11,925 nt of DNA from Candidatus Krumholzibacteriia bacterium. Its GTDB lineage: Bacteria > Krumholzibacteriota > Krumholzibacteriia > Krumholzibacteriales > Krumholzibacteriaceae. Below the pieces are notes generated by a model. The model saw nothing but the letters and a program-made list of their open reading frames with translations. It was not told the origin of the DNA and ran no database searches. The DNA lies in the NCBI GenBank assembly GCA_028696635.1, contig JAQVGR010000017.1, forward strand, positions 1-11,925. The letters run 5' to 3'. Shown here in pieces: positions 1-6,506 of the stretch; positions within the stretch are counted from its first letter, which is position 1, and each line of letters begins with the position of its first letter. Made by a program: the position numbers and the translations under genes.

Positions 1-96
1 CCGCCGGCGATCCCGATCGCGATCGCCCTGCTGATGAAGTCGCCGCTGCGTGCCGATGCCGACATTCCCGGCGCCTCCCGGATTCCGGACGCGTGA
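1..96 (+). CDS. C-terminal end of an unidentified protein (5' truncated)
   Basis: The first reading frame is open from the window edge to a TGA at 94-96 and gives 31 residues. It begins with a hydrophobic stretch (PPAIPIAIALLMKSP) and ends in a short polar tail. This pattern would fit the last transmembrane helix and cytoplasmic tail of a membrane protein, possibly another transporter, since the next gene is one. A GC hairpin starts at the stop codon, as expected for the end of a gene. Too little is present to name a family. The possibility that the frame is not coding cannot be excluded. Confidence 0.5.
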   Translation, partial: PPAIPIAIALLMKSPLRADADIPGASRIPDA

Positions 97-125
97 AGGG
101 GCGGGCATGCCCTCCCCGCCCCTTC
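95..125. terminator. GC-rich hairpin between convergent gene ends
   Basis: The arms AAGGGGCGGG (96-105) and CCCGCCCCTT (115-124) are perfectly complementary around a 9-nt loop, and one further G-C pair forms at 95/125. The hairpin lies between the stop of the plus-strand partial gene and the 3' end of the minus-strand transporter. It could therefore serve both directions. No T-run follows on either strand, so intrinsic termination is inferred from position and stem strength only. Confidence 0.5.
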
Positions 126-170
126 GACCCTGCTGCGCGATCGCAGGGCGATACGCGATGCCCCGCCCCG

Positions 171-1469
171 CTACGCCCGCTTCGGCGCCCGCAGCGAGAG
201 TGCGATCGCGGCCGCCACGAGGCAGACGATTCCGGCCGGCACGAAGGCCCACATCCACGCCTTCGCGTCCCCCATCACGCCGCCCAGGATCGGACCGACG
301 ACCCCTCCCACGCCGTACGCCATGAAGACCCACGGGTAGTTCGTGCCGACGTTCCTGTTGCCGAAGTAATCCGCAGTCGCTGCGGGGAACAGGGCGAAGT
401 TCCCGCCGAAGTTGAACCCGATCACCGCGGCGCCGATATAGAGCCCCCACTCGATGCCGCCGATGAAGTAGAAGACGATCATCATGATCCCCTGCAGCAG
501 GCACATCAGGATGATCGACATCTTCCGGCCGATCCCGTCGGAGATCTTCCCCCAGATGATCCGTCCGAGGCCGTTCATCAGGGCGTAGAACAGCCCCATC
601 GCCGTCCCCGCGACCGTGTTGGCCTGCAGGGCGGTCATCCCCCGTGCGGTGAGGGCGTCTCGGCCGAAGAGCTGTATCACGCCGATGACCATCAGCCCCG
701 CGGTCGCGCCGACGAAGAAGCAGAGGAACAGCACCCAGAACTGGCCTGTCGAGACCATCTCCCTCTCGGTGAAGTCCACGCCCCCCGCGCTCCCCGCGGC
801 GACCCCCTCGGGAGGTATCCAGCCCGCGGGGCAGAACCCGTCGGGCGGGCAGGTCATGAACAGGGAGCCGATCGCCACCAGGACCGCGAAGAGGATCCCG
901 TAGAGGATCCATACCTTGGTGACCGTCCAGCCCATCGCGTAGAGCCCACCCCAGCCCGGGGTGAGGTCGAGAGGGCCGAACTTGAATCCCGTCGTCAGCT
1001 TTATCCATATCAGCGCCCCGAACCCGAATCCCGCCACGGCGAGCCCCGTGATGAGCCCCTTCTTGTCCGGGAACCACTTCACGAGGGTGGCGATGGGGCA
1101 GACGTAGCCGAGCCCGATCCCGGCGCCGCCGAGCAGGCCGATGCCGAAGAGGATCCCCCAGAAGCTCGATCCGCTCAGGCCGGCGATGACGTATCCGAGC
1201 CCCAGCACGATACCGCCGATGAGCGCCACGACCCTCGGGCCCGACTTCTTCTGCCATCGCCCGGCGAACAGGGCCATCACCACTGCGAAGGTGAGCAGGC
1301 CGAGCGAGAACACCACCTGCGTCTGGGTCTTGCTGAATCCGAATCCCCCCGCCTCGGCGGTCAGCTTGCCGGTGAAAGCCGACCACGCGTAGATCGCCCC
1401 GAGGCAGAGCTGTATGAGTATCGCCCCGACGACAACGAGCCAGCGATTCATGACCTTCTGCTGCGTCAT
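171..1469 (-). CDS. MFS transporter, OFA (oxalate/formate antiporter) family
   Basis: A 432-residue, very hydrophobic protein that fits the 12-helix major facilitator fold of the inner membrane. The N-terminal helix carries the OFA-like LCLGAIYAWSAF (residues 21-32). The second half has RIIWGKISDGIGRK (303-316), the MFS motif A-like loop, and the conserved run FNFGGNFALFPAATADYFG (352-370) followed by an NYP motif. A polar loop with three cysteines' worth of CPP/CPAG sequence (about 207-235) separates the two halves. Length is normal for the family. The ATG is preceded by GGGAGGAG (minus strand, 1474-1481) at 4 nt and by a promoter with a consensus -35 box. OFA members exchange small mono- and dicarboxylates such as oxalate and formate, but most are uncharacterised. 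The substrate cannot be read from the sequence. It diverges from the glutamine synthetase operon. Confidence 0.9.
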   Translation of the reverse strand: MTQQKVMNRWLVVVGAILIQLCLGAIYAWSAFTGKLTAEAGGFGFSKTQTQVVFSLGLLTFAVVMALFAGRWQKKSGPRVVALIGGIVLGLGYVIAGLSGSSFWGILFGIGLLGGAGIGLGYVCPIATLVKWFPDKKGLITGLAVAGFGFGALIWIKLTTGFKFGPLDLTPGWGGLYAMGWTVTKVWILYGILFAVLVAIGSLFMTCPPDGFCPAGWIPPEGVAAGSAGGVDFTEREMVSTGQFWVLFLCFFVGATAGLMVIGVIQLFGRDALTARGMTALQANTVAGTAMGLFYALMNGLGRIIWGKISDGIGRKMSIILMCLLQGIMMIVFYFIGGIEWGLYIGAAVIGFNFGGNFALFPAATADYFGNRNVGTNYPWVFMAYGVGGVVGPILGGVMGDAKAWMWAFVPAGIVCLVAAAIALSLRAPKRA

Positions 1470-1502
1470 CCGTCTCCTCCCGATGAAAAAAGTCTGCTCA
1501 CT

Positions 1503-1530
1503 GTTATCACCTGCGGTCGCGGGGTGTCAA
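1503..1530 (-). promoter_or_regulatory. Predicted sigma70 promoter of the MFS gene
   Basis: Read on the minus strand, a perfect TTGACA -35 box (1525-1530) is followed after 16 nt by GATAAC (1503-1508), which matches the -10 consensus at four of six positions. The predicted transcript starts near 1496, giving a short leader of about 27 nt that contains the GGGAGGAG ribosome binding site. Confidence 0.6.
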
Positions 1531-1601
1531 GGCGGTATTTGGAACACGCGGACGTCGCCGAACAGCCCGGCCCCGCGGCTTACAGAGCGCCGATTTCCTC
1601 C

Positions 1602-1630
1602 TTGAAGGCGCCCGGCGCATCGGATATATT
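1602..1630 (+). promoter_or_regulatory. Predicted sigma70 promoter of the glnA-gatE-gatD-flippase operon
   Basis: TTGAAG (1602-1607), a 17-nt spacer and TATATT (1625-1630) make a good sigma70-type promoter. It points into the glutamine synthetase gene and places the transcript start near 1637. No other convincing plus-strand promoter is visible before 8135, so the four genes are probably transcribed together from here. An archaeal reading (TATATT as a TATA box) is possible on this site alone, but other signals in the window are bacterial. Confidence 0.6.
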
Positions 1631-1636
1631 GCAAAT

Positions 1637-1726
1637 CCGCGCCCGCTCCCCCTGGAAACCGGCTCATACCCCCCGAGGGGGCGCCGGGGGCGCCGCGCAG
1701 CGGCATCGAAGCAAGGAGGGATCGCC
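1637..1726 (+). other. GC-rich structured 5' leader of glutamine synthetase
   Basis: About 90 nt lie between the predicted transcript start and the start codon. Two hairpins can form just upstream of the ribosome binding site: GGCGCC (1680-1685) with GGCGCC (1689-1694), and GCCGC (1692-1696) with GCGGC (1700-1704). They share 1692-1694, so they exclude one another. C-runs around 1648-1652 and 1669-1674 could also pair with the G-runs at 1677-1681 or 1686-1690. I do not recognise a known glutamine riboswitch consensus here. A regulatory role is inference. Confidence 0.3.
1713..1719 (+). promoter_or_regulatory. Shine-Dalgarno AAGGAGG that fixes an AUC start
   Basis: A perfect AAGGAGG lies 7 nt upstream of the codon ATC at 1727, an ideal spacing. 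No in-frame ATG, GTG or TTG occurs between here and the ATG at 1904. That ATG would remove the N-terminal domain of glutamine synthetase. The site therefore argues for initiation at an ATC codon, with 1727 preferred and 1721 (only 1 nt away) unlikely. Confidence 0.65.
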
Positions 1727-3136
1727 ATCTTCACCTCTATCACGAATCTCAAGAGCGAGATCAGATCTCGCGATATCAAGCTGGTCGACCTCAAGTTCAC
1801 CGATTTCATCGGCAAGTGGCACCGGCTCACCATCCCGGCCTCGAGCGCCGGCGCGGAGCTGTTCAAGACCGGGATCGGGTTCGACGGGAGCAACTTCGCC
1901 GGGATGAAATCGGTCGAGTTCGGCGACCTCTCGATCGTCCCCGACCTCTCGACCGGTTTTGTCGACCCGTTCAGCGCGATCCCGACGATCTCGTTCATCT
2001 GCGACATCGTCGACGCCGAGTCGAAGCGGCCGTTCCCCCGCGACCCGCGCAACATCGCCCGCAAGGCCGAGGCGCATCTCAAGAAGACGGGGATCGCCGA
2101 TCTCTCGCTGTGGGGGCCGGAGTTCGAGTACTACATCTTCGACGAGGTCCTCGTCGACACCTCGTATCTCTCCTTCGGGTTCGAGATCGTCCCCTGCGAG
2201 GGGGAGACGAAGGGGAGCTTCGGACTCAAGACGGCGGGCGGCTATCACGCCCTTCCCCCCGAGGACAAGCTCTCCGGGATCCGCGACCGGACCGTCGCCC
2301 TGCTCGAGGAGGCGGGGATCAGGGTCCACTACCATCATCACGAGGTCGGCGGGCACGGGCAGGTCGAGATCGAGATCGCCTTCGCCCCCCTGACCCGCAT
2401 GGGCGACATCGCGATGATGGTGAAGTACTTCGCGCGGATGACGGCCAACGAGGCGGGGAGGATCGCCACGTTCATGCCCAAGCCGATCCACAACGAGGCC
2501 GGCAACGGGATGCACTTCCACCAGCACCTGTTCAAGCAGGGCAAGCCGGTCTTCTACAGCAAGACCGGGTACGCGGGGCTGAGCAAAACGGCGCTCTCGT
2601 ACATCGCCGGGCTGCTCGCGCACGCCCCGGCGCTGCTAGCGATCACCAATCCGAGCACGAACTCGTACAAGCGGCTCGTGCCGGGGTTCGAGGCGCCGGT
2701 CAACTGTTTCTTCTCGCTCGGCAACCGCTCGGCGGCGATACGGATCCCCAAGTACGCAAGCTCCCCCGAGGCCAAGCGGATGGAGTTCCGCCCGCCGGAC
2801 GCCACGGGGAACATCTACCTCTCGATGGCGGCCCAGCTCCTCGCCGGGATCGACGGGATCCGAAGGCGGCTCGATCCGACCGAGATGGGATTCGGCCCGT
2901 TCGACGTGAACGTCTTCGAGATGCCCCGCGAGGAGCGCGGCCGGATCAAGGCGCTCCCCGGATCGCTCGCCGACGCGCTGCGCGCCCTCGAGGAGGACCA
3001 CGCCTTCCTGCTCGAGGGAGGGGTCTTCGACGAGTCGATGATCGAGGACTGGATCAAGCTCAAATACGACAGGGACGTCTGGCCGGTGCGCAACCGGACC
3101 CACCCGCTCGAGGTGCAGCTCTACCTCGACTGCTGA
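1727..3136 (+). CDS. glnA: Type I glutamine synthetase
   Basis: Makes glutamine from glutamate, ammonia and ATP in the cytoplasm. From the ATC at 1727 it has 469 residues, normal for GSI. The beta-grasp domain (IKLVDLKFTDFIG 17-29, GFDGSNFAGMKSVEFGD 51-67, with the conserved Asp at 67) precedes the catalytic domain. Catalytic-domain motifs are GPEFEYYIF (130-138), HHEVGGHGQVEIEI (204-217), FMPKPIHNEAGNGMHFHQ (249-266), NPSTNSYKRLVPGFEAPV (308-325) with the flap Glu, RSAAIRIP (334-341) and the KRMEFRPPDATGNIYL stretch. The regulatory Tyr of the NLY-LPPEE motif is replaced by Phe (NVFEMPREE, Phe397), so adenylylation is not expected. The N-terminal domain is encoded only upstream of the first ATG (1904), so that ATG is not the start. 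It lies 28 nt before gatE and probably feeds glutamine to GatDE. Family assignment is secure; start codon is inferred. Confidence 0.92.
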   Translation: MFTSITNLKSEIRSRDIKLVDLKFTDFIGKWHRLTIPASSAGAELFKTGIGFDGSNFAGMKSVEFGDLSIVPDLSTGFVDPFSAIPTISFICDIVDAESKRPFPRDPRNIARKAEAHLKKTGIADLSLWGPEFEYYIFDEVLVDTSYLSFGFEIVPCEGETKGSFGLKTAGGYHALPPEDKLSGIRDRTVALLEEAGIRVHYHHHEVGGHGQVEIEIAFAPLTRMGDIAMMVKYFARMTANEAGRIATFMPKPIHNEAGNGMHFHQHLFKQGKPVFYSKTGYAGLSKTALSYIAGLLAHAPALLAITNPSTNSYKRLVPGFEAPVNCFFSLGNRSAAIRIPKYASSPEAKRMEFRPPDATGNIYLSMAAQLLAGIDGIRRRLDPTEMGFGPFDVNVFEMPREERGRIKALPGSLADALRALEEDHAFLLEGGVFDESMIEDWIKLKYDRDVWPVRNRTHPLEVQLYLDC

Positions 3137-3164
3137 GCGCGTCATACCGAAGGAGACTGGCCGC

Positions 3165-5102
3165 GTGAGCGAATACCGCACGATCGACGAGATGACGCTC
3201 GAGGACTACCAGGCGATCGGCCTGAGGAGCGGCCTCGAGATACACCAGCAGCTCGACACGCAGAAGAAGCTCTTCTGCCGCTGCCCCGTCCGCCCGTACT
3301 CCGATCACTTCGACGCCGAGATCCTGCGACACATGCGGCCGACACTCTCCGAGCTCGGCGAGTACGACGGGACGGCGCTGATGGAGTTCAAGACGAAGAA
3401 GAACATCGTCTACCAGATCAACAAGGAGACGGTCTGCACCTACGAGATGGACGACACGCCGCCGTTCGAGCTCAACCGGCAGGCGCTCGATATCGCCCTG
3501 GAGATCACGATGCTCCTCGGCTGCAAACTGGTCAGCGAGGTGCACATCGCCCGCAAGCAGTACCTCGACGGGTCGATCCCGACCGGGTTCCAGCGCACGA
3601 CGATCCTCGGCGTCGACGGATCGATCCCGTACGGCGACCGGACGATCGGGATCATACAGCTCGGCCTCGAGGAGGACGCCTGCCGCGAGATCACCGACAA
3701 AGGGCACGACAGGGTTTACCGCACCGACCGCCTCGGCATCCCCCTGATCGAGACGGTGACCTGCCCCGACATGCGCACCCCCCGCGAGGTCGCCGACGTG
3801 GCCCAGATCATCCGCCGGCTGACCCGCTCGACCGGCAAGGTGCGCACGGGGATCGGCCGCACCCGCCAGGACGTGAACGTCTCCGTCGAGGGAGGACGGC
3901 GCGTCGAGATCAAGGGAGTGCCCCGGATAAAACAGATCCCCCTGCTCGTCCACAACGAGGCGCTGCGGCAGGTCGCCCTGCTCGAGATCATGCGGGAGCT
4001 CGCCTCGCGCCAGATCACCGGGGAGTCGTTCCGGTACGAGACGCGCGAGATCACCGACCTGCTGCGCTCCACGCAGTACTATCCGGTCGCAACGGCCATC
4101 AAGTGCGGCCTCGAGGTCCACGCGGTGGTCCTTCGCGGCTACCGGAGGATCCTCTCGCGCAAGACGCAGCCGGAGACGACATTCGCACGGGAGATCTCAG
4201 ACCGCGTGCGCGTGATCGCCTGCCTCGACACGCTCCCCAACATCGCCCACTCGGACGGCGAGGGAGAGACATTCTCGAGCGCCGAATGGACTAAGATCAA
4301 GAAGCACAGCGGCATGGGCGAGAAGGACGTCGTCGTGGTCGTCTGGGGCGGCCCCGACGACGCGCGAACCGCCGTCAGGGAGATCGCGATCAGGGCGAAG
4401 GAAGCTCTCGAAGGGGTCCCCGACGAGACGCGCCAGGCGCTTCCCGACGGCACCAACGGGTTCGAGCGGATCCTCCCCGGCCCGAACCGGATGTACCCCG
4501 ATACGGACCTGCCGCCGATCGCGATCACCGAAGAGCATATAGAGCGCGTGCGCGCCGGTCTGCCCGAGCGGCCCTGGGAACGGCGCGCCCGCTACGAGAA
4601 GCTCGGTCTGCACCCGGTCATGGCCGGACGGTTGAGCATCTCTCCCCTGAAGGACCTGTTCGACACGGCCGTCGAGAGGACCTCGTACGATCCCGCCTCC
4701 ATCGCCTCGCTCCTCCTCGACCGGCTGCCGCGCCTCGTGCGCCGAGGCGCCCTCCCCGGCTGGTCCGGGGAGCGGTGTATCGACACGATCGCGGCGGCCT
4801 CCGGCGCGGGCCTGCCGCCCGAGGTGCTCGAAGTCCTTATCGAACGCACCTGCGGCCCCGAAGGCGCCGCCGCGGGCGAGGCCGTCTCGTCATGGAAGGT
4901 CCTCGAGTCAGGGGAGCTCGAGAGGCGGATGACGAGATTCCTGCGCTCGATAGAGATGCCGGGCCTCGATGAGTCCCGCCTCCGCCGGTATCTGACCGGC
5001 CGGCTCGCCGGCGAGTTCCGGGGGCATATCTCGGATCGCGACGCGTCGGCCTTCGTCGGCGCGCACCTCGCTGGCGGCGGCGCGCCGGGAAAGGGCCGGT
5101 GA
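3165..5102 (+). CDS. gatE: Glu-tRNA(Gln) amidotransferase subunit E (archaeal-type)
   Basis: GatE is the tRNA-binding, glutamate-activating kinase and transamidase subunit that converts Glu-tRNA(Gln) to Gln-tRNA(Gln) using ammonia released by GatD. The 645-residue product shows GLEIHQQLDT (23-32), RPTLSELGE (58-66), LDGSIPTGFQRT (134-145), YRTDRLGIPLIE (185-196), GRTRQDVNVS (231-240) and VEIKGVPRI (247-255). An AspRS-like insertion domain follows (about 300-430), closing with LPGPNRMYPDTDLPPI (437-452), and then a helical and YqeY-like tail. The insertion domain and these motifs distinguish GatE from the shorter GatB. The GTG start is supported by AAGGAG (3150-3155) at 9 nt. The stop overlaps the first possible gatD start. 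GatDE is regarded as an archaeal enzyme, so its presence among bacterial-looking signals suggests lateral transfer or an unusual lineage. Confidence 0.95.
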   Translation: MSEYRTIDEMTLEDYQAIGLRSGLEIHQQLDTQKKLFCRCPVRPYSDHFDAEILRHMRPTLSELGEYDGTALMEFKTKKNIVYQINKETVCTYEMDDTPPFELNRQALDIALEITMLLGCKLVSEVHIARKQYLDGSIPTGFQRTTILGVDGSIPYGDRTIGIIQLGLEEDACREITDKGHDRVYRTDRLGIPLIETVTCPDMRTPREVADVAQIIRRLTRSTGKVRTGIGRTRQDVNVSVEGGRRVEIKGVPRIKQIPLLVHNEALRQVALLEIMRELASRQITGESFRYETREITDLLRSTQYYPVATAIKCGLEVHAVVLRGYRRILSRKTQPETTFAREISDRVRVIACLDTLPNIAHSDGEGETFSSAEWTKIKKHSGMGEKDVVVVVWGGPDDARTAVREIAIRAKEALEGVPDETRQALPDGTNGFERILPGPNRMYPDTDLPPIAITEEHIERVRAGLPERPWERRARYEKLGLHPVMAGRLSISPLKDLFDTAVERTSYDPASIASLLLDRLPRLVRRGALPGWSGERCIDTIAAASGAGLPPEVLEVLIERTCGPEGAAAGEAVSSWKVLESGELERRMTRFLRSIEMPGLDESRLRRYLTGRLAGEFRGHISDRDASAFVGAHLAGGGAPGKGR

Positions 5103-5107
5103 TCGCG

Positions 5108-6493
5108 ATGAGCTCTGACCTCTACAAGGGATACCGCGGACCGGCGCTCGAGGCTCTCAAGCGGTTCGGCGTCGGCGTGTGGTACGACGTCGAGATAGAC
5201 TCGACGCGGGGCACGTTCCAGGGGATCATCCTTCCGCGCTCCGAGACCGCCGACGACGAACATATCGTCCTGAAGCTCCACAACGGGTACAACGTCGGCC
5301 TCGCCGTCGGGACCATCGAGGCCGTCGCCGAGCACGGACGCCGCGAGGCGCATTACAAGATCCCCGAGAAGGCGTTCCCCTTCGACCCGGCCAAGCCGAA
5401 CGTGAAGCTGCTCGGCACCGGCGGCACGATCGCCTCGCGCCTCGACTATCGCACCGGCGCCGTGATCCCCGCCTTCACGCCGGGAGAGCTGTACGGCTCG
5501 GTCCCCGAGCTCGCCGACATCTGCAACCTCGACACCGAGAAGCTGTACGGAGTCTTCAGCGAGAACATGGGCCCCGAGCAGTGGAGGGGCACGGCGGAGG
5601 CGATCGGCCGGGAGATCGCCGGAGGGATCGACGGGATCGTGATAGGACACGGAACCGACACGATGCACCACACGGCGGCGATCCTCTCGTTCATGGTGCA
5701 GAACAGCCCCGTCCCCATCGTTATGGTCGGCTCGCAGCGCTCGAGCGACCGCCCCTCGAGCGACGCGGCGCTGAACCTGATCCACGCCACGAGGACGGCG
5801 GCGCACAGCGATTTCGCCGAGGTGATGGTCTGCATGTTCGGCCCCACGAGCGACCAGTACGGACTGCTGCACCGCGGCACGCGCGTGCGCAAGATGCACT
5901 CCTCGTACCGCTCGACATTCCGCACGATAGGCGACATCCCCCTGGCCATGGTCGACCGCGAACGGTTCATCCCGCTGCGCGACGACATCAAGCCGCGCCG
6001 CAGGGACCGCGACGTGACGGTCAACACCTCGTTCGACGACCGCGTTTCGATCGTCTACTACTACCCCAACATGAAGCCCGACATCATAGACTCGCTGATA
6101 GACAACGGCTACAAGGGGATCGTGATCGCCGGCACGGGGCTCGGCCACGTCAACAAACCGCTCTACCCCTCGCTCAAGCGGGCCCGGGACGAGGGGATAC
6201 ACGTCTACATGACCGTGCAGACCCTGTGGGGATACGTACAGATGTACGTCTACGACACGGGGCGCGACATGATGGACCTCGGCGTGATCCCCGGCCAGAA
6301 CATGCTCCCTGAGGTCGCCTACGTGAAGCTCGGATGGGCGCTCGGGCAGACGGGCGACGCCGAAGAGGTGCGCAGGATCATGCTCACACCGATCGCCGGC
6401 GAGATCACCGAGCGCGAGCCGCACAACGGCTACCTGATCTATCAGGGCGGGATCCCCGAGGTCGAGGAGTTCATCAGCCGCTTCAAGAAGTAG
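5108..6493 (+). CDS. gatD: Glu-tRNA(Gln) amidotransferase subunit D (archaeal-type)
   Basis: GatD is the glutaminase subunit, an L-asparaginase-like enzyme that hydrolyses glutamine and passes ammonia to GatE. An N-terminal Tudor-like domain (about 1-85, with GTFQGIILPRSE and LKLHNGYNVG) is followed by the asparaginase domains. Catalytic motifs are GTGGTIASRLDY (first Thr), GHGTDTMHHTA (Thr-Asp), GSQRSSDRPSSDAALN and RGTRVRKMHSS (Lys). The C-terminal part has GYVQMYVYDTGRDMMDLGVIPG and LPEVAYVKLGWALG. All expected active-site residues are present and the length (461) is typical. I prefer the ATG at 5108, because AAGGG (5091-5095) or GGTGA (5098-5102) can serve it. A GTG at 5099 gives a 4-nt overlap with the gatE stop and three extra residues. 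Coupled translation with gatE is likely, fitting a 1:1 complex. Confidence 0.95.
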   Translation: MSSDLYKGYRGPALEALKRFGVGVWYDVEIDSTRGTFQGIILPRSETADDEHIVLKLHNGYNVGLAVGTIEAVAEHGRREAHYKIPEKAFPFDPAKPNVKLLGTGGTIASRLDYRTGAVIPAFTPGELYGSVPELADICNLDTEKLYGVFSENMGPEQWRGTAEAIGREIAGGIDGIVIGHGTDTMHHTAAILSFMVQNSPVPIVMVGSQRSSDRPSSDAALNLIHATRTAAHSDFAEVMVCMFGPTSDQYGLLHRGTRVRKMHSSYRSTFRTIGDIPLAMVDRERFIPLRDDIKPRRRDRDVTVNTSFDDRVSIVYYYPNMKPDIIDSLIDNGYKGIVIAGTGLGHVNKPLYPSLKRARDEGIHVYMTVQTLWGYVQMYVYDTGRDMMDLGVIPGQNMLPEVAYVKLGWALGQTGDAEEVRRIMLTPIAGEITEREPHNGYLIYQGGIPEVEEFISRFKK

Positions 6494-6506
6494 ACGGGAC
6501 CTGTCC

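Noticed and set aside
93..1907. Long plus-strand open frame opposite the MFS gene and running across the intergenic region
   Set aside because: Its product is low-complexity, rich in Arg, Asp, Pro and Glu, without any recognisable domain. It is the antisense of a clear transporter gene in GC-rich DNA.
1904..3136. Glutamine synthetase starting at the first ATG (1904)
   Set aside because: This would remove 59 residues, including most of the conserved beta-grasp domain that is plainly encoded in frame upstream, and it has no suitable ribosome binding site.
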